Shown here piece after piece: positions 45,101 through 59,700 of a stretch of 64,000 nucleotides of DNA. Numbering within the stretch: the first letter of the stretch is position 1; each line of letters opens with the position of its first letter. The notes below the pieces were generated by a model. That model was not told the DNA's origin and searched no databases. It saw nothing but the letters and a program-made list of their open reading frames with translations. Position numbers and translations under genes: made by a program. The DNA comes from Enoplosus armatus (taxonomy: Eukaryota > Chordata > Actinopteri > Centrarchiformes > Enoplosidae). The DNA is taken from NCBI RefSeq assembly GCF_043641665.1, contig NC_092193.1, positions 11,896,501 through 11,960,500 of the forward strand, read 5' to 3'.

Positions 45101-48100
45101 TTTCCAAAGGGATTCTCTGACACGGAGCCAGAGGAATCCTTTCTGCAGAGGGCTCGTTTGGCCTTGCCTGGACCTTGACCTGGACGGCTCCTCTGGCGAA
45201 CCATGAACCCACCAATCCCTTGAAAGGAGAATGATTAACTTATTAGCAATAAATGAATACATATACTCTCAAAAAATATAATTTTCATTAGAATCAAGGA
45301 GGCAATATGATTGGAAATGTATTTAGTTCGAGCGTGTGGTTCTATTAATTGTCTAGTGCGTTCAGCATGAAGGCTCAGAAACACTAGATAGAGCCCTCTG
45401 TACATCAAAGGCCCTGAGATGGCAGTGCTTTGCTACAGCGACAGCGTCGGGCATGTACTGCACCATTTTACGCTTCAGAGGAGCTGTCTCCTTCAATCAG
45501 GTGCCCTACCCGGCCGGTACGGTTTCCTCTTCCTCTTCTTGCCGCCGTCGGCCCCCTTTGAGTCGTCTTCTGCTGGCTCTCGCTCCAGGCTGGAGTCAGA
45601 CTTCACCTCACAATCTAGGAGCTCCGCCTCTGCAAGAGGGAGAGAGCATTGATGATGAGCGACAGCCCTGCGGCAGAGAACACCCCGGCCAGGCCCCTCA
45701 ACACAGCACTAGGGTCAATTCTATCTGAACTCCACTCAGTAGCACGACATTAGCCTGATTGAAATCAAGTTCACCAGTTCCATTACTGCAGACCTTAATT
45801 TCCACCGAGACCTTTTCTTTGCTTTGCAATTTTTTCAACTCTGACTTAATAATAAAGTGAGTTTGTCCTTTATTTATCCATATCAAAATTCTCTCTCTAC
45901 TAATTAGGGGCATCTTGTGCCGATAATCTCCAGGGCTGATCATGGCACTCTTTTTTAATTGATCGGTATTGATTATATGAAGCATTCATATTTATTTATT
46001 GAAACACACTGTGGAGCTTGAAAAACATTAAATGTTTCATGATAGTATTTGTAATGCACCGCAAAATAAGTAGCAACCAGCAGGTTCAACTAATAATATG
46101 CACTCTGATAGAATATGTCAGCAAGCGTACTGCAGTGAGATTCAAATTCACATTCTTTACTCATCAGTATTTTGTATGTTGAGGAGGTGAGGTTCCTACT
46201 ATAACACAGACTTCAATCCCCACAGATATTAAACACAACAATAACAACACACAAAATATTGTAGGGGACCTGTAATGCAGGCTACATTCTGTTAATGTTT
46301 TAGTAGTTTTAAGTTTGAACTGCGTAGCTGTTTAATGTTGAAAAACATTAAAAGCTGAACTGGGAGAAAAAAAATCCACGCAAAAAAAAAAGCCAACATT
46401 GATAGTCAAAGTCACTATTGTTCTGAAGGCCTCTAATAAACAGTCCGAGATGAAAGAAGAAGCTTGTGTGAGAAGACAAGTACCTCTGTTGTCCTCTATG
46501 TCTTCATCACGAGAGAGCTCTGAGAGGGGGTCTACAGGAGCCTGAAGCACTGCCACACTGTTCTGGTTAATGATCTTCAGCTTCAGCTTCGGCTTGGGTT
46601 TCCTGCGCCGTGACGCTGTAGCAGACAAGCTCTGGAGCTGGCAGAGACCCGACTCTGTCAAACAAACACCATCCTGGGTGTAGGTCCGAGACAGATCTAA
46701 AAAAGACCACGAAAAAAATGTGGTCATTCATTGATCATTCATGGCAAGAATGAGCATATACTGAAGTATACACTAAAGTCAAATCACAATCTTGTAAAAA
46801 GAATTTTTAATCTGTAAACTGTGAATTTACCCATTTCTTTGGCCTTTGTGACAATCTGCGTCATAACTACAGGCTCAATGGCGTCTCTGGCCTTGGTCAT
46901 AACTGCAGCAGCACAGGACACACAAAAGCCATTAAAAACAAAGATCAGAAGCAGGAGGATCAAATGTCATAGTTAAGTCTATTCACTCCACAGCAGACAC
47001 ACACATGCACAAAAAACACACTTAGAGGAATCACTGTGCTCCCACCTTTAGTGGTCTTGAAAGCTCGACACATTGTGCAGTCGAAGCTACTGTCTGCAGC
47101 TTTTTCTACATCTTCCTCTGTATGGAGACCCTGACAAGATGCATGGAACCATCTGTGAATAGAAGAGAAGAGATATTAGATAAGAGCCAATTATGTTGAA
47201 CTAGAATTTCTGCCCTGCTGTTGTGTGCCTCCACCAACCAGTCAAGTTGCAGTTTCATCCATGTCTGTCCAGACTCATATAATCCAGGATGTGTATCCAA
47301 TGAATACACATTGTTGAACTGATTATCGATTATCATAGATGTATTGGCATGTAAAGATGGATTCTTATAGAGTATAGCTACACAAAATGTGGTGCTTTTG
47401 TTTTCTCCTGGCATTTTTAGTTGCACTATGAGCGCTCCAATACGTTGTTTGCAGTCATGTGATTCTGATGATGCTCGAAATTTAGATTGAGGCAAGAAGT
47501 GAAAGGCAGAATGGACAAGATGGAAGAAAGCCCGTACTGTGCTAGTTTTTGCTTACTTGTTGTGTCGTCCCAGTCAACATGTGTGTGAAATCTGGAATCA
47601 CCCAATTCATTCTTAAATTATGGCTTAAAAACCTATTTTGAGGTCACAATGACCTTCAAGTCAAAGTGTCACCTACTCAGTGTCCATCCAACTGTGAAAT
47701 ATGGTCACAATCTCCCCTTCTGTTGCTGAGTTATGGTGTTGTATAATGGCCAAAAAAAGGTATATTCCAGGTATTTTTCCATTATGAGGCCACAGTGAAG
47801 TTGACCTTTGACCTTTTGGGTACAAAATGTCATTACTTCATCATTATATCCCATTAAACATCTGTGTGAAATTTTGTCATAATTACCACATAAATTTTTT
47901 TTAGGTCACAGTGAACTTGACCTTTGACCACCAAATTCTAATCAGTTCATCCTTGTGTCCACATGGACGTTTGTGCCAAATTTGAAGAAATTCCCTGTTC
48001 ACGAGAATAGGACGGACAGACGGACGTACAGACAACCCAAAAACATAGTGCATTAAAAAATGAGTAGAGGCCAGTTCTCCTGAGCTGACAGCTTTTGTAG

Positions 48101-50735
48101 AAACACTACACACCTGTCACATTGGCGGCACTGCAGAATGGTGGTGCCTTCACTGTAGTCCACCAGGCAGATGGGGCATGTTGCAAGGCTGGCACAGGGG
48201 GCACACTGGGTGTAATTATTCTGCCACTCACACCTTAGGCCTGGGGTGGTGGCGCCACACTGGGTACAGGACACACACCTGCAGGAGACAGGGAGGACAA
48301 AGGTCATTCTACCCAGGTTACTTCAAAGAGGATAACTGTGGTACAAATGTCCTGCCTTCACACCTCAATGTCCACATGCTGCAAATATGAAATGATTTCC
48401 TGTTCATTTGTACCTTTTAGAGGAATCTTAATTCGTCCTCTCCATGAAAGTATTTATCATATATAGTTTCATGCCTTTGATTTTCAAACTGAGATGGGTA
48501 AGAAAGCTAGACATTTATTGATCTGAAAGAGGTGGAACATGGTAAATTGCCTGAGTTGTTTATCATAACAACAAACAGAGTTTTCAATGTGTACAGTTGT
48601 TTCATGATTTTAGTACACTCAAAGCTGGGGTAGGCAGTTTTCTGGAAAAGGCAAATAGAACGCCAGAATTTGAAAATACAGCTCTCCCCTCTCTGTTCTA
48701 CACCCTGCCCACCAGACAAGCACGGACACGTCCACATGCTTCATACGCGCACAACCTTGATCTTGACTACAAACAACTGCCAGCGAGCCAGCCCAGGAGT
48801 CCGTTGGGTCAACCAGTTGCTTTTTACATAGCTATGAAGTTACCTTCAATTGCCATGCCAACTATTCCTGCTGTATTTTCCGCCACTGTATCAGACCATC
48901 TCCTTCTGAATGGCTGCGTACACGCATCTGCATTTGTAGGGGTAGGGTTAACAGCCAATACGAACGTCCTCTCTCTGAAACGACCCGTGATTGGCTAAAA
49001 TGTCCTGTTACAGGCTAGATTTTCTGAAGCCTGAAAACAGAGCCATGAGGAGGTGCAGACGTCTATTTTCCTCTCAGACAACTTGAATTACAATAGACTG
49101 AAAGCTTATTATGTATTTTTTGCCCAGTGATGAAAACTGCCTTCCCCAGCTTTAAGCAAATTTGGGTGAGATGATGATAAAGTTACTCACCATTTGCACT
49201 TCCAGCTGTCCTTGGGCACGTTCTGCAGTGGAGGGTCCAGGCAGTAGGTGTGATAGCTAATGTCACAGTCATCACACAGCAGCAAGCGGCCAGGATCTGT
49301 GGCCTGGCCACAAGCCTCACACACTGTACACTCCAGACAACGCCAGCCTTTACTCAGCACCACCTTGGTGATCTGTGAAAGTAACGATGAGACATTTATA
49401 TGTAGGTCTGTGTATGATAGGATGGTAATTCTGCTATGTACATAAGTATACTGTATGTGCATTGTGCAAACTCAATAGTAGATGTACCTTTATGCCAACA
49501 CAGAATGGATGGTAGCACTGGCCACACTGAGCACAGGCCAAAAGACGGCCCTCTGCACCAAGGCCAAAACTCCCACACACCACACACATGTCCTAAAAGG
49601 AAAGAAGACATAATGAGTTACCCCATTTTGCAGAGTCCCATATTTGTTATTCCTATTTTCCCAGTTCATATAATTGTATCTTTTTATGATGAAAAACAAA
49701 ACAAAGAAACTAGTCAGCTGGTATCAGTTTCAGTTCATCAGGAAGAATAAATCTGACCGCTGCTGAACTTTTAGTTCAGTTTGCTTGTCACCACCCAATC
49801 ACATGGATATCAATATGTTCTGCATATTCCTTCAATGCCACTGGCACTGTAAGTAGAAGTCATTATATATTGTATGTTGTTGCATATCCTGAATACTGAA
49901 GGAAAGAAAATGCTCAGTCAATAAGAGCAGTGCAGTTGCCCTCTACCCTCAAATATAGCTATGCATAAAAGCACATTGAAATGCAAGGTAAAAGGGAAAA
50001 CATTGGGAAAAATGGCCTTTTAAGACTTAATTTAACCAGGATGATTGAGTGAGCCCTTTTCAGCACCTGCTTTACACTCTAGACAGAACAGTCTTTTGAG
50101 CACTGACCGGTTTCACTTGAGCCATTCAGGGGTTGGTGCCTTGATAAGCAGCTCATCAGCTGTATTGTTTAATGGCTCAGTCACTTTATATGAATAGTTA
50201 TTATCTAACAATACTGGATTTCAAGCTCCAAATTATTGCCTCACACTGTTAACTTCGTAGTTACTGCCATCTCTAAAACCTTGATGAAAATTTAACAGTG
50301 GCCATCAGTCACTCGCTTGTTTACAGAATAAAACTTGGTACAGGAAGATTGCTTTGAAGGCAGAAAGTATGAAACAAAACAATTTCAACACGATCCTGAG
50401 TTATATAATCGACTGCATTTCCTGCAGGCAGTTGGCAGTATCTCCACAGGAATTAATGATCTCCAGTGGGAGAGGTCTTTAAGCACAGATTTAATTTCAG
50501 GCCATCCAAGTGAAAGGAGAAATTCATGGATGACGACTCAAAATGAAAGATATCTGCAAAACTCTTAAGAATTAAACAAACAAACACCTGTTTTAGCGTG
50601 AAACTGTCATTGCTGGAAAATATGACCACTGTGTTATGCATGGCATTCTCCTCCTCCTCCTTGACTGGGTATGGTGTTTCTATTGTGGTGACCTGCATAT
50701 CAGAGAAAAAAAAACAGTGTGATGACATAAGCAAT

Positions 50736-50767
<32 letters not shown>

Positions 50768-53700
50768 ATATAATTAATTAGGATACACATACTGTTGAGG
50801 AATAGTTTCTATCAGCTATTACTTTCATAACTGCTGAGTCATTATTTGGAGGTTTTGAGGAACTGGCCCTCACAAAATGTGCATAAAATGAAACTAGCAA
50901 ACAGTTTACTCATTGCAACACTAATTCTGCTTACAATACATCAGCAGTGTCTTCAGCTGGAGAGAAAACAAACACTGCTTTGCATATAGTGCAATATTTG
51001 CCAAAGATGTCGAGATGTCATCCAGCTGACAGCACATACCCCAGGGTTGATGCTGGGACTCGCTCCATTCTTGCCCCTGGCCCTGCCACGTCCAGGTCTA
51101 CCTGACAGACCTGCCCCTCTGGGCCTCCTCCTACCAGGGAAGCCTGAGCCTCGACCCTGTGGAGGCAAGACAAGAATCATAAAATGTCCAGACCTATGGG
51201 GTGGAAATGGACACATAGTGGGGCAACACAGGGACAATGATCACTCCCCATCTTAGTGAAATGGGCAGAAACAAGCGCCACTTGTTTGGTTGTTCAAGTC
51301 ATAGTTTGCTCAATGAACAAAAAGAGTTAAAGGTTTGCTGTGGGGAACCTTTCACCACTCCCACTTTCAGCTTTTAGGTCTGTATATATTCTTGATTGCA
51401 CAGACTGCACAAGAGGAAGAGCATTGTTCATCCAGTTTTAGAAAGGTAATGTCGTTCTGCTGTGTTGTTTGGGTGAAGGCAAGCTGCTACTGCATGTACA
51501 GCCTTCATGATCTGTGATTTACTTAATATGTTTATTAAGTAAATATGTTGACATTGATATGGCTTTGAAAAGATTTGTTCATTTTAAAAAGGGGTAAAAA
51601 TTACAGACATCTTAACTTTTTTAGAAATCTAACATTTGGACATCATGAAAATGCTCAACAAGAAGAAAAAAAAAAATCAATCAACCTGATTCTTGACATT
51701 TTGATAGTTAATGGAAAGTTCTGCAATTTAAGAGGTACACTTTCTGCCAGACAGCCAGCAAGTGAGAGAGTTGAGAAAAGGCCTCTGAGCTGTTGTTCTA
51801 GAAATGCGAGTTCCACTGTGCCTTTGGCACATTTCCGACAGGAGGCCTCTGCCTAATCATGACTGTCAAACCTAAGTCTAACTGAACCTTCCAGCACCTG
51901 CCCAAAATCCCTTCCCATTTACCCCACATTTGACACTGATCCCAGACCAAGGTCCCCATCCACTGTGCCTCCTGACAGACTGTACAATGGCATTTAACCT
52001 GGACTGGACCTCTGCCACAGCATACAAATTAACCCTCACCCATCTTTGCTAAGAGTAATGACTGTCACCACGGCAACCAACTGCCACAGGCTCTTCACTG
52101 AGTTAAAATAAAAATAAATAAATAAATACTTTACACAGGTCTGAATAAGACAGAAAAGAAGAGAGCACAGCAAAGCATGTCTGACAAATAGAAAACAGGA
52201 TACATTCATTCATTAGTTAAAAATTATTACCCACATATTTGTGTAGACTGTGAATGTTTCATTAAACCCCTTGTACCCTTGATCTCTCAATTCAACTGCA
52301 AAGCCAGCAAACCTACTGTCAATACAGCCACATCTTTCTGTTCTACTTCATAAAGTCATTAGCTTAGCCATTGGTCTATGAATCTCCTCTTCTCACTGTA
52401 AGGTGGTGGTAACTGTCAGCGTAGGCTACACAGTGACTTTCAGGAACACTCGGGGAGTGTGCGTCACTAGGGTAAACAGAGGGCTAACAGAGGGCAGCTG
52501 CTGCCCTGCCGTCTCTGGTGAGCCACAGTATTTACCACTCTGATGCTCCAGCCGGGGCTGCCAGAGGACTGCCTGGTCTTTGGGACGTCCCACCCCTCTG
52601 GCTGGTCTGGCGACCAGGACAAGGGGGAGCTCACACTGCTATGGGGGCTCCATGCACCCTAAGGTAAGGGGGGGCGGGTGAGAGAGTGAGAGAGAGAGGG
52701 AGGAGGGCGACAAAATGCAGCAACTTAAAAACAAAGCTAGCGAAGAAACAAAACATACAAAGAAAGATGTTAGAGAGATGTAGTGAGCTTCTAATGTAGC
52801 CATTTGGGAACTACTCAATACACATCCATCTATGCAGAATATACAGTATTAGAAAGCATCTGAAGTGCCAAAATATGAACAGGATAAGTTAATAGTTTAT
52901 GTTCTTTGTTAAAGCCAATCCTTAAGGTTTTTCATGCATATGAGTTTAAGACTTATGTTTCTAATGGACTCTTTGTAAAGGCAAAACTGGAGAGCACAAT
53001 TTGTGTTAGTTGCATTTCACACAGCATAATTTGCCAGGGCATCATGGCACCATACAGCAGGAAAGAGGCCCTGCAACCTCTCGCCATGACAACCGTGTAT
53101 GTTTGGCATGTTGACAAAACAAGGGGAATTGCGTGAGCATGGCAGCACATGAGCGCATCAGACAAAAGCATGCTGGACTAAAGAGAAGCAAGGTGTCCCC
53201 AGGCTTTGTGTAACAAATTAGTTATAAATTAGCTATATAATGTTTATTTAAGAGATGGGATATATCTGAGGGAAAAAAAAAACACATTTTGCAAACTAAA
53301 TTAATCTACCCTCACCAGCATCATTCATAATATATTATAGCCATGGGTGTGATTCAATTCCCATTATTATTCGTCGAGAGAGTCTACATTCAGCGTCTCT
53401 ATTATAATTCATTTGTTTTAATGACAGTGGGACACTAATATTAGGAGATTAGAAGTTTGTTTCACAGTCACTAGTGACCCACTGCAGCTAATATGGAGAT
53501 AACTGAGACATGGTAATGATCACTGTAATTTGTGACTCTATGGGACAATAAGATGGTGCATGTTTGCAATGTGGACATGAGGTGAACAGAGTGACTGATG
53601 AAAATGCAACTGAGGTGGAATATGGTGAGGACTCTCAGTAAAAGGTGTTTTAACCATAAAAAAATACAATTCCTACTGGAAATAATTAATACTTGAACTA

Positions 53701-56700
53701 ACTTCTGCATGAACACTGTGACTAACTAGTCATGTGGTGCACAAACATGTGAAGAGGGCACAGGGAGTTGAGAAAAAGCATCTTTCGCCATGCCGTCCTT
53801 CTGCTATGCCTGCATAGTGTACTGCAAGGTATAACTTGACTGAGGAAAAAAATTAAAAACATAACTGAAAAACATATATTGAGCCGTATAAGCTGCTTCA
53901 ATCAACCCAGTGCCACCAAAAAACCCTAATCCACCTTCATATAGCAGAGCCCACAGGACACTTACACACAAGTCATTTAGGAGTACACAAGGTATGAGAA
54001 CCAATTATTAGCCTACACTCCGGGGGTATATTACTTGGGCTGGGGGGACAGTGAATAAGGCGAATAAGAACGTACCAGATAATGAACCAAAAACAAACTA
54101 GCGGCCTTCTGTGACATGATATCCACGTCCCTACCTGTTTCACTCGTGGCCTCCCAGGAGAAAACTTCCTCTTGGTGATGGCTGGCTTTCCCATTCCAAT
54201 CTTAGGGGTGAGTGGTATAAGTGTGGTGGTGGGTATTACACTGCTGTGGTCACCCAGTGAAGGTAGGATCTGGGTCTGGGCTGGTTCTCTGGGAGATGTC
54301 CCTCGGGCCAGAGGGGAGGAGTGGGAAGGAGAGGAAACCATTTCTGCCAACCTTTCCACAGATGTCTTAAGTGGGTTCTCCTCTGAAGACAGGCTGGAAA
54401 GTGACAGAGTAGGCTTGCTCTCCGGTGTAGTGTACATCTCCTCTGATGTACTAGAGGCTGATGGCTTAACAGTCTCTGAGAGGTTCCTGTGAAAAACACC
54501 CTCACTCCTCTCCTTGTTAAGTTCTTTTGGAGCAGTTTCCAGGAAAGAAGACCTGACTACATCCATACTCAAAGGCTGGGGTAGTGAGACCTCCATTGGT
54601 TGGTCCGTGAAAGGTACTGATGCAGTACTTGGTTCTTTGGTGGTTGAGATGATGGCCTTAAAATCCTTTGTGCTGGGGTTGGCTATGCCCTGCTCAGGGC
54701 AGGCCTCTGTCTTTGCTGGTTTGATTTGTAATGTGGTATCCTGTGTCTGTAGTGTCTCCATAGAGAGCTGGTCTGGAAAAGACTCAGACTCCTGGCTGGG
54801 AGTCGCTGAAGACGCAGGACTCTCTGTAGATGTAAGCTCGGCTCGTGCTGCTGGTTTTGTTTCTGTAGGAGGAAATACACATAGTCTTTACATCGTGCCC
54901 ATCATTAACAGATGAAAAAAACATAGAAGTGGAAACCAATACAATGTTACGCTAATGTTTTTTACAAAAGAAATGTTGTAGATAAATGTAGATAAAATGT
55001 GAGCATAACAACTAATACAAACTTTACAACGACAATCACTGTTGCAAATCAATACAAGGTTCCACAATGTAGATTAAGTACCAAATAAAGAGGCTGTGTG
55101 TACAAACCTGGTTTGAATTCTGTTAGGATTTTGTTGACAGAAGGTTCAGTAACCTGCCTCTCGACAATGTCTGCGCCCACTGAGACATCTAAAAGTGAGA
55201 AGATTCATTATCAAAGAGATTATATACAATAAAAAAGGTTATTTATTCATTAATAGAGAGAACTAGGAGTCTGGAGAGATTTTGAACACAAAATGGTAAG
55301 GGAATAAAGAAAGTGGGCCACAGGGAAATGTTGGGCTAGGATGCCCAGCAGTCAAACTGATGGAGAGAAAAGAGATATTTCTGCTTGGATCCATTCAATC
55401 CACGCATTATTTCTAATTTGATGGTAAAACAAACAAGACTATATTATGATGTGAATCCCTAAGTCATGGAAACTCTACAACTAAAATAAATTTGTTTTTT
55501 TATGAAAAAAGATGAACACAAGCTATAATCATTTATAACCTCTAATTTAACACACTAGTGCAGTGCCCGTTGAAAACGTGCCTGTTCAGAGAGGGCCGAC
55601 TGCTTCAAGACTTTGCTATAATGTTACTTCTCTGGTCTCTCGAATCTCTCTTTCTACATCTTGAATGTAGTGTGGCGAGCGGTGGAGAGCGAGCTGCACC
55701 CTGCATGCCATTCAGCGGTGTGGCAGTTAATACAATACACTACACAGTGTGTACTTTTGGTACTTCCGGTAGTAACACACTACTACCAAATATGTCCCGT
55801 AGATCTCAAGAGCTCACACTCGTCACTGCACTTCCTTGGGCCCTCAGCAATACACCAATGCACATACTCGATCGAAGGAACAGTTATCAAGATAAGGACA
55901 GACATGCAGAGACTCCTTCCTTTTTAGTTAGATAAAACCTTGTGTTGCAGATCACCAATTATCTTGTGAGCCAATAAATGGAAAATATCATTTCAGCCTA
56001 TGTGGTTCAATGGATAGAAAAAGGTTACATATTATATATGGATGTAACATTAACTTCACTGCTTGGATTCAATGAACTGTTGCATTAGCCTTGAAAAGAA
56101 GTGATACTGAAAAGGGGTGGCTTTCGAGTGACAAGCAGTCCCAGTGCATAAAAAGACAATGAAGGCTATATTTTAGCATTAATCTAATGTCCCCTACCCT
56201 CTCTCTCCATTTGGTTTTGTGGTGTCTCCTATCCTCTCTATCCATTTGGTTTTGTAGTGCCCCCTATCCTCTCTCTCTATCTGGTTTTTGTATTAAAGCC
56301 ATCATTGCATTTGACTAGTCTGGTATGAATAGAACTAGTCATTCCTGGCTATCAGGCATCCATATTCTGCCAGACAGCCTCTGACCGTACAGATAGCCTA
56401 GTCTTAACGAGGCACCCACCATTTCAATCCACAAGTTCCCATGTCACACTGATCCTGACACACACATGCACCTGCTAAGCATCTCTGCCAGGGAAGGGAG
56501 TAACCATGACAACCAACATCCCAGGGTCTGTGTGCTCTGGGCTCATGACTGTGCAGCTTGCAGGTGCTCATCCGGTGCCGATGCCAGAAAGTCAATTAGG
56601 AGATGGGCCTCCAACCATGTCCAGCCCTCAACTATTTACCAAGCTGAACACACATTCTCATTCATATTAAATCCCTGCTTCCTATATCTCCTACAGTGAA

Positions 56701-59700
56701 TAAGGTGATGGTTGACATAAATACACGGCTTTGATTAATGCAGCAAAGGCCTAAAGCCGGGTCTAACTTACAGTCACAGAGTGGATCTAACAGCATCTGT
56801 CAGTTAAGTCACGGTAAGCCTGCTGTTAAACCCTGAGTGGTGGTGAATCCAGGCAGGTGATAAACAGCTCTGGTTAATGACTTAAATTACATTACATTAC
56901 ATGTTGCAGGTAGTCATGATCTCACACAAGAAAGCCAAAAAAAATAGTTTCTCAGTAAATTTCAGCACATTATTAAAATAAATTGCCTTCTCTTATTAGA
57001 GGCTTCAACCCAAAATCCCAAACGATATCTTTCAGGGGTAGAGCGCGTCTTATTTTGAGGTGCTTAACCTAAACCTCCAAAAGCCCCTTTTAAATCAATA
57101 CACAGATCACATGTACACTCGTCTTTAAGACCACAGCAGTGGAAGCATCGCCTTGCCGGCTAAATCCAATGATGATGAACACAGGAAGAAGCTTGTAAAA
57201 TAAGAGCACATGCGTATGGTGAGCAGAGCAAGCAAGCTATGTGAGCGGTCATGAATGAGGCAGCATAGCTCCAAGGCAGGTTTGTAGACAGGGGATCTAA
57301 TATCATCACCATCATGCTACTCCTATCTATTCTCTTCTGCTTGTGGAGTCTGCTGTCTAGACAGAGTGGGCAGCGTAGCTACCGCTGGCATCCCCAGCTC
57401 ACCGTTAATTTCCCTGATACTTTACTCCACTGCTGGCAGAACTCACATGGACCAGAGTGGAGAAGCAGCCCTGAGCTTCATACAAGCAGATACCAACATC
57501 ATGTAACTCAAAGTGTTACTACAGGTTGCACCACAGTGAATGGAAGAAGCACCGTGACCAGCAGAAACAATAGACAGATGTGAAGGGTGGAGTTTACAAG
57601 GGGGATAGTGTCTCTGCTACTAAATGGTATTTAGCTGGAAAAGCTCTTTATGTCCAAATTATGTCCAGGTCAAGTCTCTTTGGGATAGAGTGAAATCTCC
57701 ATATTGGTTCTGATTTGAAAAGTTCACCGTAAATTAGGAACTACAATAAAAACAACACAGTTCTTGTATACTGCCCAAGGTCTTTTAAGTCCCTGAATTC
57801 AGTGGCCATAACTTATAGTCTGAATCCCATTGAAGGCCCTATATGACCGACACACTCTGTTGTGGTTTGATTTAGTGCCACGCACCTGTTGCTGGAAAGC
57901 ACGCACACAGCTTTATGACTGACATCAAACATGGTCACAGTGCCTTCGCAACCTCTCCTTCAATAGTATTAACAAGTCTGGCTTAGTCCAAGGTTAATAA
58001 AGACGAACTGGAAGTTCCCATCTCTGCCTCAAGTTAAACTATGTAGCTTCACTTAGCTATGCACTGACGTGACATTTAAAAAAATAAGTGCTCTTAAGTA
58101 TCAATTGCTAATTCACTGGCAGGACATACTACCTCCCCAGGAGACAGGAGGGAGAAACAAAGTACTTTTAATTTTCAAAACACAGAGTTACAAAGACAAT
58201 GGAGTTGCTTTAATCTCTCACTAGTAGGACACCATCTGGTTATTGGGGGAGTCCTCAGAAAATCCTCCAAATAAAAGAGGGAGTGCTTCTCTCTGGTCTT
58301 GGTCCAAACAACTCCCAATCCTTTCATCTGCAACAACTGCAACTTTCAAAACTTCATCAGCGCTGACACTACAGACCAATTTCATGTTGCGTGGCCAAAA
58401 CTTTCAACTGCTTCTGCATGGCTAGAGGCTGAATGAATGAACCCTCAACTACAAAGATTCTCTTTCATTTTCAATCGTGTAACCTGGTGCTTGTGTTTAT
58501 GATTTCGTATAATCAAAAGAGTTACATTCCCTGGCTCGTCCTTGCAATAACAAGACATGACTAATATGCTGATAAGACAGATTACATTCTCAGGAGGGAC
58601 ACTTGGGCATAGAGGAAAATTAAGATGTCCAGATAACACAAAGAAGATCAGAGCAGTAATCTTCCTGTGCACCATCTAACATTTTTGGAACAAAGACCCA
58701 CCAGGATTCTGGGCTGACGTGGTCAGCTTCTCCTCCTGGACGGTAGCCTGAACAGGCTCTGGATCTGAGTGCAATGGAACAGCGAGTAATTCCGGTTTGG
58801 GGTCATTGTGCATTTCAGGAGGCAGCTGACTGCCAGGTTCTAGGTCCGTGTGCTTTTTAGCCAGCTGTAGGCCAGTCTCAGAGTCTGTGTGCATGGAGGC
58901 TGGCTGAGGGCTGAGCTCTGGGCCGGTGTCCATATCCTCTGCCTGTAGCGCCTGCTCTGCAGCAGGAGACCTGCAGTTGGAACAAACATAGTCCTCTCGG
59001 GGGTGGATTTCTGCTTGGCCTGAGTTCTGACGCTCGCACTCCAGGTGTAGCCATCTGAAAGGAGTGCACAGGAATTTTAAAGGATTGTTCGACAGGGATC
59101 TCTGAATTCCTAAAATGTGACATATTTATTACTGTGGTTTTCTTAGTGTTTCCTTAGTGTTACCAGGGGACATAAATTTGACACAGGAATAAAATAAGAA
59201 CAAAAAACAACAGTGTTGCTTTTGTATTTAAGTCATAAACAAATGTTCCTTACCTCTTACAAGTGTGGCAGAAGAGTAAGTCTTTGTGATGCTCAGGGTC
59301 CAGGATGCAGGCACACATAGGACAGCACAGAGCAGGGTCCTGGTTTTGGACGCAGTTATCACACAGCAGGCTGGTGTGGTGCCATTGCCTACTGGTTCGT
59401 GTTCCACATTGGATGCATACTCTGCAGTTCTGAGGAGCAAAGGAGGCCTTCTAACTAACATGACATCGAAAACCATTCAGACCCAATGCAGTATGAATAC
59501 AGGGTTTCTGCTACACAGATTCGGCACTACAGCCACGGAAGGGGAAACAAGCGTGAAACCTTCTCAGGCCCACAGCGAATGGGTGTATATTTAAGACCAT
59601 GACTCTTTTCCAGTAAAATTTTTGAGGTAGAGCTGGGGAATATGACTAAAAAACATCAACATTTTTAGGCCTTCATGAGATGGATTTACAAGGCAATTTT

